Source: Okeania hirsuta
GTDB taxonomy: Bacteria > Cyanobacteriota > Cyanobacteriia > Cyanobacteriales > Microcoleaceae
Length of the DNA stretch: 64,000 nt
Direction: 5' to 3'
NCBI RefSeq assembly: GCF_003838195.1
Contig: NZ_RCBY01000005.1
Coordinates: forward strand, 19,688-83,687
The notes beneath the pieces were generated by a model. That model saw only the letters and a program-made list of their open reading frames with translations, made no database searches and was not told the DNA's origin. Of the stretch, positions 1-10,562 are shown piece by piece; position 1 is the first letter of the stretch; each line of letters starts with the position of its first letter. Position numbers and translations under genes: made by a program.

Positions 1-121
1 TACAAGCTCTCTGCTTTATATGTTGCGGAGCAAAACGCCCCTACAATATAGACTCTTATCTTAATAATATTGAATAACCCTGATGCTACCGTATTTGATA
101 TCAGGACTCAGAAAGCACGAA

Positions 122-349
122 GTAATCCCTTAGTATAATTTTTGTCAACTCAAGGGTGAATATCTACAGGAAATTTAAGTTTTTTCTTGCTCTTAAGCCT
201 TCTTCCCTCTTCCCTCTTCCTTCTTCCTTACCTTGTAATCCCTTAGTATAATTTTTGTCAACTCAAGGGTGAATATCTACAGGAAATTTAAGTTTTTTTC
301 TTGCTCTTAAGCCTTCTTCCCTCTTCCCTCTTCCCTCTTCCTTACCTTT
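122..349. repeat. Direct tandem duplication, unit about 113 bp
   Basis: Two nearly identical copies (about 122-234 and 235-349) each start GTAATCCCTTAGTATAATTT and end in a pyrimidine-rich TTCTTCCCTCTTCCCTC tract. They lie just downstream of the minus-strand regulator gene. The first 120 bases of the window hold no gene that I can see. Confidence 0.85.
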
Positions 350-358
350 CTACATTTC

Positions 359-2158
359 TTAGTTATTTCTTCCTGTTTCTTCTCTATTATTGTTTCTGCC
401 GAGTTTAGCATCTTGAAAAGAATTACCAAGACCCTGAAAAATACCTCTCCCAATTAAACCAATACCACGTCCAACTACTTGAGTGAGTAAATACACAATT
501 CCACTACCAATAAAAGAAACAGTTGCACGAACACCAGGAGCTATTGCATCACGAGTTTCTAGAAGTAATGTTACGGTAAGTGGAATACCTGAAAGTTTTG
601 CTAATTCATGTCTGCGGGGTGAATAAATAGCCATTTTTTTAATGCCAGTTTCATTCAAAACAAACAAAGAAAAATTACTCTCAAAAATCGCTTTTGGTTC
701 CCCTACATATTCTTCTATACGATATCTCCAAGATAAACTATTACGGAATTTTTCAATATCTCGTGTTGATAATAACTGCCGACTATAAAAATCTTCTTTA
801 ATTTCTTCAACATCGGCAAAATTATTTAGTAAAGGGTACATCACAGCATTAGCAATTGAAATTAATAAATTTTGCAATAGAGCTTCAGAAAATTGCATAG
901 CTTCAGGAGTACCTACAGCACAAGATTTATTATCGACTACTAAAGGAACTTCAAATAATAAATACGCTATTAATTCTTCAACTAAAGGAATCTTATTCAG
1001 AATAAAATTATGCACATTCTCTACATCATTTAATAAGACTGGTATCACTTCTACTCTAATTTTTTCTGCAAAAGAATTGAGTGTCATTGTTCTACTACTT
1101 ATTTCTACTTGATAGTATTTACTAAAAAAAACTTGGGTTGTAACTTCCCACAATTTGCTGACAATCTCATTTCTTTTTTGTGGTATTTCTTCCCGCAAAA
1201 TAGGAGTAATACGCAGTTCATCAAGAATATCTTCAAATTTACATAAAGCTATACATATTAGTTCTTGCTTCTTAGTAGTTCGCAAGATATCAGTTTCCAT
1301 TGGTAATCTACTAAGATTAATTAAATTAGAATTTAATTTAGCGATTGTTACTTCAAATAATGCTGTTTTTATATTTATTTCTTCAGTAGGAGTCGGAGAA
1401 ATAACTTCTGAATTTTTTATTGGTACAAGAGGATTAAAAGAACTAGGTAATAGTTGATTAATAATCCACCTAGCTGTTAGCAATTCTCGACGTTGCCCAG
1501 AGTTAATTGCTACATTAAAAAGTACAGAAGTTAAATTCTTTCGGTCTAATTTTTTTACACTTTCATCTAGTTGAGAATTAATTTTTGCAAGAGACAAATC
1601 TATCTGTTTTAGTCCCGACTTGCAAACATTGTAACGAAGAGTTTTGAAAAAGTTTGCTGCTTGAACTTTTAGATTTGAAGTTGTCACTTTGCCATAATTT
1701 TCTGGCACATCTAGAGAACTATTTTCCCAATAATACTCACCATTTGCAACTTTTTGAATAATAGTTACTAACTCAGAAATACTGATTCCTTTAGGGCAGT
1801 ATCCATTAACACCTAATTCTTGCATTAAAATTAATAATGCACTTTCTTGTAAGGATGTTAATAATAAGATTGGTAATTGAGGATATGAAGTTTTTAGCTG
1901 TTGACAAAATTCAATTCCAGAGATGTTTAAATCTTGTGTAGTTTTAGCAGACAAATTCTGGGTATCTATGTCTAAAATTATTACAAATTTCTTTTCTTGT
2001 GTTATCAAATTTTCAATAACTTTTATCGCTTCTGCTCCTACCTCTGCTTCACCTAATATTTCTATGTCTGAAAACTGCTCGCAGGAAAATTTTAACCCCA
2101 TCCGAAAGATAGGATCGTTATCAATGAGCAGCAATTGTAATGCTGATTCTCCATTCAT
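359..2158 (-). CDS. Response-regulator-like protein with Ycf55/DUF3685 C-terminal region
   Basis: The N-terminal ~125 residues look like a CheY receiver domain: LLLIDNDP gives the acidic pair, ILDID the phospho-acceptor region, LLTSL the Thr/Ser and PKG the conserved Lys. A long (~400 residue) region follows that resembles the DUF3685/Ycf55 family of cyanobacteria and red-algal plastids, whose function is not known. The extreme C-terminus is rich in Gly and hydrophobic residues and may touch a membrane. I chose the ATG at 2158 (MNGESALQLLLIDND, 599 residues). An in-frame extension to 2236 would read into a dispersed F2 repeat and has no homologous look. It is a single gene with no operon partner. 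The receiver call is fairly sure; the Ycf55 assignment is from memory of the family. Confidence 0.75.
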   Translation of the reverse strand: MNGESALQLLLIDNDPIFRMGLKFSCEQFSDIEILGEAEVGAEAIKVIENLITQEKKFVIILDIDTQNLSAKTTQDLNISGIEFCQQLKTSYPQLPILLLTSLQESALLILMQELGVNGYCPKGISISELVTIIQKVANGEYYWENSSLDVPENYGKVTTSNLKVQAANFFKTLRYNVCKSGLKQIDLSLAKINSQLDESVKKLDRKNLTSVLFNVAINSGQRRELLTARWIINQLLPSSFNPLVPIKNSEVISPTPTEEINIKTALFEVTIAKLNSNLINLSRLPMETDILRTTKKQELICIALCKFEDILDELRITPILREEIPQKRNEIVSKLWEVTTQVFFSKYYQVEISSRTMTLNSFAEKIRVEVIPVLLNDVENVHNFILNKIPLVEELIAYLLFEVPLVVDNKSCAVGTPEAMQFSEALLQNLLISIANAVMYPLLNNFADVEEIKEDFYSRQLLSTRDIEKFRNSLSWRYRIEEYVGEPKAIFESNFSLFVLNETGIKKMAIYSPRRHELAKLSGIPLTVTLLLETRDAIAPGVRATVSFIGSGIVYLLTQVVGRGIGLIGRGIFQGLGNSFQDAKLGRNNNREETGRNN

Positions 2159-2193
2159 AAATTGATTTGGAATTGAGATATTTAAGGGCACTA

Positions 2194-2300
2194 CTGCCGC
2201 TATGCGGAAGTTAAAAGTCATGCATTTAAAAGTCAATCATTTTTGATTTGGAATTGTTTGAGGATTTTGTAACTGGTCAGTTATTTCCGCCATCCTGCAC
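2194..2300. repeat. F2 MITE-like element, copy 1
   Basis: A 107-bp element flanked by TA on both sides. Its ends are imperfect inverted repeats: CTGCCGCTATGCGGAAGT at the left, and at the right the complement of TGCAGGATGGCGGAAAT. The interior carries GTAACTGGTCAGTTA. Further copies lie at 40987-41092 and 45663-45863. It sits just upstream of the Ycf55-like gene. TA duplications fit Tc1/mariner/IS630 or IS5-group MITEs (inference). Confidence 0.7.
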
Positions 2301-2302
2301 TA

Positions 2303-2749
2303 CTAAGTAAAATTATGACTTTTAGTAGTCAGTATAAATATAAATACTAGACTTGTCGCTTTATAACTTAAAAATTCCCCAAAAACCTTGTTCTGTAAGG
2401 ATTGTAGTTATTGGATGGCAAAAATGCTGGGAATTATTGCTCTGTCTAGGTTAGAGTGATTTTTTCCCTTTATTTAGCGACAACTCTACTAAAAGCCCCC
2501 TTGCCTGATACTAGATATAATCTTTAGAGATAAAATTATCTCTATTTTTGTTGATTTAAATGAATCTTGATTAACTTTCTACTCCAGAGTTCATACTTTG
2601 TTCAGCAAAGCCGACTTAAAAAGATATTTCTACACATACCAGAACTTACACATTTAGGCTAGATAAAATTTTCTCTGCTTCTGCTTCCCCTCTAGCGGAA
2701 ACTCTTTTTTTGAGTTTAAATGTCTAACTGATAAATATTGATTGGCTGA
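2303..2749. other. Intergenic, no gene seen
   Basis: AT-rich spacer between the F2 element and the minus-strand repeat-protein gene. I see no ORF, tRNA-like fold or clear terminator. Confidence 0.6.
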
Positions 2750-4966
<2,217 letters not shown>

Positions 4967-5469
4967 AGTAAAGTTTACTGTGCTAATTGTACTAACTGTT
5001 AAGTAGGTTAAGATTATTTTTTCAACTAATATTATATTTAGGTTTTTTCATTACCTAGAATGTTTTTCATCCCTCCGAAGGAAAATTTTAACTTTAGGCT
5101 TGAGCTTGACCTAGAAATATTAAATATTAAAGGTTTCTTAGCTCAAGCTAACATATAGTATCGAAAATTTTATTGTATATATATCTTATATATTTCAGCA
5201 CATTGACTAAATTTTTCATTTAACCTAACCTCAGCCAAAAGTCTTGATTTTAGTAAATTTATTTAATCTTTTATCTGGGCATTTTCTTAACTATTGGATA
5301 ACCTGAAAATAATTTAGGTGAGTAGCTTTAAACTGAATTTTTAATTTTTTGGACTGGTTCAGAGGCAGTAGATGTTTATTATAAATGATGCTTAACTTTA
5401 TGGCTGATGAGAATTAGGTCTATTCTAATTAATTTACTGATACTTCTGAGTCAAATAGCCTTTTATTTT
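4967..5469. other. Intergenic, no gene seen
   Basis: Very AT-rich spacer upstream of the repeat-protein gene and downstream of the Fur-family gene. No ORF, repeat or clear terminator is visible. Confidence 0.6.
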
Positions 5470-5943
5470 CTAATCTTTTATCGTTCTACTGCCAAAATTA
5501 TGACTGTAGTGACCATAAAAGTCTATACGATAGTCAGTAATTTTAACTCCTATCTGTGTTTCAATTTGCTCAAGCAACTCTTGAGGCAATTCTACATAAA
5601 TATCCATAATTTGTCCCGTATCCAAGCAGTTAATATGAGAGTGAGATTCGCTTTTATGGCCATATAAGCAAGCATCAGCACGTTCAATACATTCAATAAT
5701 TCCCTCTTTTGATAGAAATTCAAGATTTTGATATACAGAAGTGTGACCAATTTCCTTACCTTGGAGATTTAATCGATGGTAAATTTCTCTAGCTGATAGA
5801 TGTTTTTTCTCTTGCCACAAAATTTCTAGTATATATCGACGCTGACGACTCAGGCGCATTCCCTTAGCCTTACAATAATTTAGAGCATCTTCTAATGAGT
5901 AAATTTGTTTCACAGCGCCAACCTTTCTCCAAATCAATTGCAA
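5470..5943 (-). CDS. Fur-family transcriptional regulator (PerR/FurC-like?)
   Basis: 157 residues. The winged-helix half (residues ~15-90) has the typical LSRQRRYILEIL, LSAREIYHRL and GHTSVYQNLEFLSKEGII. The dimerisation half has HSHINCLDTGQIMDI at the place where most Fur proteins carry HHHxxCxxCGxxxxF. The His-rich metal site is therefore kept, but the second Cys of the structural CxxC is Thr, and no C-terminal CxxC exists. That pattern fits a cyanobacterial peroxide-type Fur paralogue better than Fur or Zur, but the sequence alone does not prove it. The gene stands alone. The start at 5943 is the first Met; an internal start is possible. Confidence 0.85.
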   Translation of the reverse strand: MQLIWRKVGAVKQIYSLEDALNYCKAKGMRLSRQRRYILEILWQEKKHLSAREIYHRLNLQGKEIGHTSVYQNLEFLSKEGIIECIERADACLYGHKSESHSHINCLDTGQIMDIYVELPQELLEQIETQIGVKITDYRIDFYGHYSHNFGSRTIKD

Positions 5944-6197
5944 ATTATTCTATAGCAATTCGCACTGAAACGTATCAACCATCAGTTTTGCTATCGGGCT
6001 AAATTATAGGGTAGTTATTATATCAGAGAATAGCCAGTAGGGAGTAGGGAGTAGTGGGAAAAACTTCGGTTCATCATCAGCGTAAGTCCTAACTGTCCCG
6101 TTTTGGTGGTGGTCGTACATTGTCCGGCAATGTTTGTGACAGGAACAGTGGGAGCATCTTGATCCCGTGCTAAGTTCACGCCCTACCTGTCTATTGC
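5944..6197. other. Intergenic with short GTAGGGAGTAG low-complexity tract
   Basis: Holds only a short AGTAGGGAGTAGGGAGTAG tract, a low-complexity motif also present at about 10.5, 12.1, 12.3, 33.1 and 33.2 kb. No gene is seen. Confidence 0.5.
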
Positions 6198-6334
6198 TAT
6201 AGCAGTCGCTATTACTGTATTTGACAGATAAAAAGCTGAAAACTTAGACAACGCAAAATTTTTCCTTCTCTCCTAGATAACTAAACGCCTTCTTCCTTCT
6301 TCCCTCTTCCTTCTTCCCTCTTCCTTCTGCTATA
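6198..6334 (+). repeat. F1 MITE-like element
   Basis: Begins TATAGCAGTCGC and ends CTTCTGCTATA, giving TATAGCAG/CTGCTATA terminal inverted repeats. The interior has the family core CTTAGACAACG, ATTTTTCCTTCT, CTAGATAACTAAA and a TTCTTCC tract. It ends 35 bp before the crr6 start. Confidence 0.75.
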
Positions 6335-6369
6335 TAAAAATACATTGACAATTATTTATACCTTAAAAG

Positions 6370-6855
6370 ATGGCAATTACGATCGCCCTTAATACCGAAC
6401 ACTTCCATAACTTGGATGTATCTCCAGTTAAAAGTGTCATATCTCAACTGCTGACTGAAGGAGCGATCGCCTCTTCTGAACAGCAGCTAAATTTTACTAT
6501 TAACTATAATCGCGACCCCCAAGACCCACGAGAACTTTCAGAAATTCCAGAAGTACGTTTATGGTTTATTCGTTTGGACAGTATTTATCCTTGGTTGCCA
6601 TTTTTGCTTAACTGGAAAGAGGGTGAATTAGCTCGTTATACTGCTATGCTTGTACCTCACCAATTTCATCGCACTGAAGGTGTGCAATATAACCCAGAAG
6701 CATTAGAAATATTTCTGATGCAAAAAATTTTTGTCTTAAGAAAATGGCTACACCAACAAGGTATTTCTAGCAAATCTAGATTAATGTCCATGTCTCAAAT
6801 GTTGGGTTACGACTTAGCAGAAGAATTTTTTAGCTCAATTCCAGAAGAAGATTAA
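6370..6855 (+). CDS. CRR6-type NdhI maturation factor (DUF1817)
   Basis: 161 residues, the usual size for the family. Recognisable blocks are NRDPxDPRELSEIPEVRLWFIRLD, YPWLPFLLNWKEGELARYTAMLVPHQF, and a C-terminal FLMQKIFVLRKWL followed by SMSQMLGYDLAEEFF. CRR6 in chloroplasts and its cyanobacterial homologue are needed for maturation of NdhI and assembly of the peripheral arm of the NDH-1 complex. The protein is soluble with no membrane segment. The gene stands alone between an F1 repeat and a TnpB relic. ndhB, a client complex subunit, is about 32 kb away in the same window. Confidence 0.85.
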   Translation: MAITIALNTEHFHNLDVSPVKSVISQLLTEGAIASSEQQLNFTINYNRDPQDPRELSEIPEVRLWFIRLDSIYPWLPFLLNWKEGELARYTAMLVPHQFHRTEGVQYNPEALEIFLMQKIFVLRKWLHQQGISSKSRLMSMSQMLGYDLAEEFFSSIPEED

Positions 6856-6869
6856 TATCTTATGGGATC

Positions 6870-6906
6870 TAGGAGTGTGGGGAGATGGGGAGATGGGGAG
6901 ATGGGG
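6870..6906. repeat. GGGGAGAT microsatellite
   Basis: Short tandem run of GGGGAGATGGGGAGATGGGG between crr6 and the TnpB relic. A similar run lies at about 57391-57412 inside an F3 element. Confidence 0.8.
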
Positions 6907-6949
6907 ACAAATTTCCACCTTTTTCCCTGATCTGATCAATTCAATATCC

Positions 6950-7874
6950 TCAGAAGGTGGAAATTATTGATGATGGCCTAAGATTTCCGGGACCTGTAGG
7001 TATTGTCAAAGCCAAATTACATCGCCCGATCGTCAGGACAATCAAAACAGTGACCATCACCATGACTCCATCAGGAAGGTATTTTGCTTCAGTGTTGAGT
7101 AAGCAACAAGCTGACAAGCCATCACCAAGTACTGAGGGGAAAGTAGCAGGTATTGACTTGGGTCTCAAGAATTTTGCTATTGTCCATGATGGGTTCAAAA
7201 CATCCAAGCACCACAACCCCAAGCATTTAGCAAGACATGAACTAAATTTGGCAAGAAAGCAAGGCAAATTAGCCAGGAAACAGAAGGGGAGTAACTCCAG
7301 GAATAAAGCCAGGAAACTGGTAGCTAGAGTTCACGAGTGAGTTAGTAATGTCCGTCAAGACTACTTACATAAGCTTTCAAGAAAGCTGGTTGACAATAAC
7401 CAAGTCATGGTAGTCGAAAGTTTACACCTTCTGGACATGGTTAAGAACCACAAACTAGCTAAAGCAATATCTGATGTAGGGTTGGGAATGTTTGTTAATT
7501 TTGTGGCATACAACCTAGAAAAAGAAGGCAAAGTGCTTGTCGAGATTGACAGATGCTTTCCCACTTCTAAACTCTGTTGTAATTGTCACGATCAAGTTGA
7601 CGAGATGCCGCTAGATGTCCGTGAATGGACTTGTTCTAGCTGCGGAACTCGTCACGATCGAGATGGCAATGCTGCAATCAATATCAGAGCAGAAGGTATG
7701 AGAATGCTATTGGTCTCAGGGACTGGGACTGCTACTCATGGAAAGGAGGTAAGACCAATGCGAGGACGCAAGTCGGAGGTTAAGGCACTCCCCTGTGAGG
7801 TCAGAAGCTTGTGCTATACCCGTTCAGGGTTAGCCTCGGGTACTTCACCCTTCTCCACCCCAAATTTTATTTAA
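6950..7874 (+). pseudogene. IS200/IS605-family TnpB, 5'-truncated with one internal stop
   Basis: An RNA-guided TnpB nuclease remnant. It opens in mid-protein (DGLRFPGPVGIVKAKLHRP), so roughly the first 130 residues are missing. The RuvC-like blocks follow: GIDLGLKNFA, then VVESLHLLDMVKNHKLAKAI, the zinc ribbon CCNCHDQ...CSSCG and the last catalytic block DRDGNAAINI. Both halves are in one frame and separated only by a TGA at 7338-7340 (RVHE-stop-VSNVRQDYLHKLSRKL), probably a CGA to TGA change. No tnpA is nearby. The final ~120 bp correspond to the position where the guide (omega) RNA is encoded in live elements. It overlaps the end of the opposing GT9 gene by about 30 bp. Confidence 0.85.
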
Positions 7875-8810
7875 AACATCTTGGGGTGAAATATCGCTCA
7901 TTTTACCAGTAGGAGATTTGACCGCAATTACCCGATCGCTCTTGGGTAATAATTTTTCTGGGTTAGTTGGACCAAATAAAGCAATAGTATATGTCCCAAC
8001 TGCAACTGCTAAGTGCATAGGAGCACTATCAGTACAGAGCATTAAATTAGCAGCAGCGATAATAGCCGCTAATTTACCTATATCCCCAGGCATCACTAAT
8101 TTAACATCTGGACAAAATCGAGTAATTTCATTGACCCAAGTTCCATCTTCAGGACCTTTGACTACCACTACTGGTAAATTAGGTTGCTTCTGCTGTAGTT
8201 CTGTAATAATCTCCTGCCAATAATTGGTAGGGTAGATTTTATCAATACCTTTAATCTGAGCTAGTTCGCTAGAACCGCCATGAATCAGAACATACCCACT
8301 TTCGGACACTCCTAAAAGTTTTTGTTCAGCTTCTGCCCAATCAATATCTGCTTTAGGTACATTAATAGATAGTCCAGGGAAAGGTGTTACAACATCCATT
8401 CCTTGCAATAAATCATGGTACATCTGAGCTGCATATTGTTCAGTTTTCAGGGGTATAGGGTTCGTGAGAAAGATTGCCCCATTACCTGCATAACCTACCC
8501 GTTGAGGAATTCCTGTTAACCACAACAAAAGGCCAACTGTCCAACGTTGTCCAAGAGAAATTACTGCTTCGTATTCGCGATCGCGCATAATACCTAACAA
8601 GTTTCCCCAGTCAGCGAGACTATTGGCATCTTTGAAGTCATAGGCGAGGACATCCTGTACGGACTTACAAACTCGGTATGCACCCTTTGAGCGAGGTTCT
8701 ACAATTACATCAATTTGAGATTCTGGATAAGATTTTTTCAGGTCATCCAGAGTAGGAAAGAATAAGATTTGGTCGCCAATTCCACCAGGGACAAGGGCTA
8801 GTATTCTCAT
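7845..8810 (-). CDS. Glycosyltransferase family 9 (heptosyltransferase-like)
   Basis: 321 residues with the GT9 (GT-B fold) hallmarks: an N-terminal VPGGIGDQILFFPTL loop, an RVGYAG block and a C-terminal nucleotide-sugar region with TDSAPMHLAVAVGTYTIALFGPTNP. These enzymes transfer heptose or related sugars from ADP- or other nucleotide-sugars onto LPS core or other glycans. The actual donor in cyanobacteria is often not heptose and cannot be read here. It is transcribed divergently from ispD. Its last ~30 bp overlap the TnpB remnant on the other strand, so the final residues may have been remodelled by that insertion (inference). Confidence 0.85.
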   Translation of the reverse strand: MRILALVPGGIGDQILFFPTLDDLKKSYPESQIDVIVEPRSKGAYRVCKSVQDVLAYDFKDANSLADWGNLLGIMRDREYEAVISLGQRWTVGLLLWLTGIPQRVGYAGNGAIFLTNPIPLKTEQYAAQMYHDLLQGMDVVTPFPGLSINVPKADIDWAEAEQKLLGVSESGYVLIHGGSSELAQIKGIDKIYPTNYWQEIITELQQKQPNLPVVVVKGPEDGTWVNEITRFCPDVKLVMPGDIGKLAAIIAAANLMLCTDSAPMHLAVAVGTYTIALFGPTNPEKLLPKSDRVIAVKSPTGKMSDISPQDVLNKIWGGEG

Positions 8811-8960
8811 ATTTAAGGAATTTAGCTTAATTATTAGTTGAACACAATACCAACCATATCTTACGATTCTGATTGGGAATTATTTCTTTAGTAGACATTC
8901 AATTTTTACCACTATCCACTATATTGAATTATTCAATAGAAACCTAAAACACAAAATGAA

Positions 8961-9680
8961 ATGTATTTATTGATTCCTGCTGCTGGTATGGGGCGACGCA
9001 TGGGAAGCCAACGGAACAAGCTTTTGCTGACTCTATTGGGTAAATCTTTGCTAAGTTGGACTCTTGAGGCTGCTTTCAAGTCTCATTATATTAATTGGAT
9101 TGGTATTATTGGCCAGCCTGTTGATTTTCCAGATTTTCAAAAGATGATTTCTGGTTTGTCTACTAATAAGTCTATAGAGTTGATTGAGGGAGGATCGACT
9201 CGTCAGGAGTCTGTTTATAAGGGTTTACAGGCTTTGCCCCCGGAGGCGGAACAGGTGTTAATTCACGATGGGGCCAGGTGTTTGGCTACTCCGGAACTAT
9301 TGGATCGGTGTGCGGAGGAGGTTGTTAAGTGTCCTGGTTTAATTGCTGCTGTGCCAGTTAAGGACACGATTAAGGTTGTTGATTCGTCGGGTCTAATTCA
9401 GGATACACCAGATCGTCGCAATTTATGGGCTGCTCAGACACCTCAAGGTTTTGAGGTGAAGTTGTTGAAAGAATGTCACGAAAAGGGGCGTCAGTTGGGT
9501 TGGGAAGTTACTGATGATGCTGCTTTGTTTGAAAAGTGTGGTTTGCCTGTAAAGGTTGTTGCGGGGGAGGAGACTAATCTTAAGGTGACAACTCCTGTGG
9601 ATTTAAGAGTAGCAGAATTTATTTTGACGGAAGCATTGAAGAAGGAAGAAGGAAGAAGTAAGAAGGAAGAAGGTGTTTAG
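8961..9680 (+). CDS. ispD: 2-C-methyl-D-erythritol 4-phosphate cytidylyltransferase
   Basis: 239 residues. The nucleotidyltransferase signature PAAGMGRRMG...RNKLLL is at the N-terminus, followed by IHDGARCL, VPVKDTIK, RRNLWAAQTPQGF and TDDAALFEKCG. It condenses MEP with CTP in the third step of the plastid/bacterial isoprenoid (MEP) pathway, the source of carotenoid and chlorophyll side chains. The normal protein ends near FILTEAL. The last ~13 codons (KKEEGRSKKEEGV) come from a GAAGAAGGAAG repeat tract that has replaced or extended the native stop. Divergent from the GT9 gene, separated by 150 bp. Confidence 0.95.
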   Translation: MYLLIPAAGMGRRMGSQRNKLLLTLLGKSLLSWTLEAAFKSHYINWIGIIGQPVDFPDFQKMISGLSTNKSIELIEGGSTRQESVYKGLQALPPEAEQVLIHDGARCLATPELLDRCAEEVVKCPGLIAAVPVKDTIKVVDSSGLIQDTPDRRNLWAAQTPQGFEVKLLKECHEKGRQLGWEVTDDAALFEKCGLPVKVVAGEETNLKVTTPVDLRVAEFILTEALKKEEGRSKKEEGV

Positions 9681-9745
9681 TTATCTAGGATAAAAGATGT
9701 TTAGTTATCTAGTAGAGAAGGAAAAATTTTATGTTGTCTGAGTTC
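9636..9745 (-). repeat. F1-related repeat overlapping the 3' end of ispD
   Basis: Read on the minus strand this is the F1 core (AACTCAGACAACAT, ATTTTTCCTTCTC, CTAGATAACTAAA, then TTCTTCCTTCTTC). The plus-strand start TTGAAGAAGGAAGAAGG also matches the opening of F5 elements. It supplies the last codons and stop of ispD. Confidence 0.65.
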
Positions 9746-10054
9746 TCAGGTTTTACTCTATCTGCGTCTTTTCCTTCAACTACTATAATTATTTATTAGC
9801 TAAGAAAAAAAGTGCATTTATCCTAAGTAGTGATTTGTCGGTCAATTCAGCTATTAATTATCAATACTTCCTGCAATAGATAAGCTTTGAGAATGCAGGA
9901 TTTTATTTTTGATATCCTTAAAATGTGAGGGTATAAGCCTAATTTTTTGGTCATACGAAAATGATTTTGATAAAAAATATGCTGACAAATACTACCTAAT
10001 TTTCTACATATTTTTTCGATTCATTTTTGATTTAATTAGATTGATAATTTATCT
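9746..10054. other. Intergenic, no gene seen
   Basis: AT-rich spacer with no recognisable repeat or gene. Confidence 0.5.
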
Positions 10055-10159
10055 TATAGCAGTCGAAGCAAAGGGCGTGGATATATAAGCTTAAAACTCA
10101 GACAACGAAGATTTTTTCTTTTCTCCTAGATAACTAAAGGACTTCTTTCTTCTGCTATA
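10055..10159 (+). repeat. F1 MITE-like element
   Basis: TATAGCAGTCGAAGCAAAG at the left and CTTCTGCTATA at the right, with the interior AAAACTCAGACAACGAAGAT and CTAGATAACTAAA. The longest perfect terminal match is TATAGCAG/CTGCTATA. Confidence 0.8.
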
Positions 10160-10205
10160 AAAATAATTATTTACTAAGTAATACTTCGATTTAGCTAATA
10201 TCTTT

Positions 10206-10323
10206 TATAGTAGTTGAAGCAAAGGGCGTGGACATATAAGTTTAAAACTCAGACAACGAAGATTTTTCCTTATCTCCTAGATAACCAAAACCTTCTTGCT
10301 TCTTACTTCTTCCTTCTTCTCTT
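10206..10323 (+). repeat. F1 MITE-like element, degenerate right end
   Basis: A second copy 50 bp after the previous one, starting TATAGTAGTTGAAGC with the same AAACTCAGACAACGAAGATT core. The CTGCTATA end is lost in a TTCTTCCTTCTTCTCTTT tract. Confidence 0.7.
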
Positions 10324-10369
10324 TAATTATTGGGGATAAAAGCTAGTATTCAATAATTAATAATTAACA

Positions 10370-10463
10370 ATTACCTCTCCTTGAAAAAAAGAGGATTGAC
10401 GCTTAAGAAAATTTTTTTATTTTTCCTCCTTTAAAGGAGAAGCTTTAAACCTTAATTATTAGG
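10370..10463. repeat. Dispersed repeat with CTCCTTTAAAGGAG palindrome
   Basis: TTACCTCTCCTTG ... CTCCTTTAAAGGAGAAGCTT ... CCTTAATTATTAGGTAA. A second copy at 14101-14265 has the same ends but about 75 extra bp in the middle. Degenerate relatives (CCCCTTAAAAGGGG) lie near 33008 and 57342. Confidence 0.6.
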
Positions 10464-10562
10464 TAAAGTTAGAAGTTATAGCGTTTCTCAGACTAATGAA
10501 ATACACCTATCTTTATTTCTATTCTACTCCCTACTCCCTACTTCCTACTCCCTAAAAGTTAA

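Noticed and set aside
2159..2236. N-terminal extension of the Ycf55-like protein
   Set aside because: The extra 26 codons read into an F2 repeat; the receiver domain starts naturally at the ATG at 2158.
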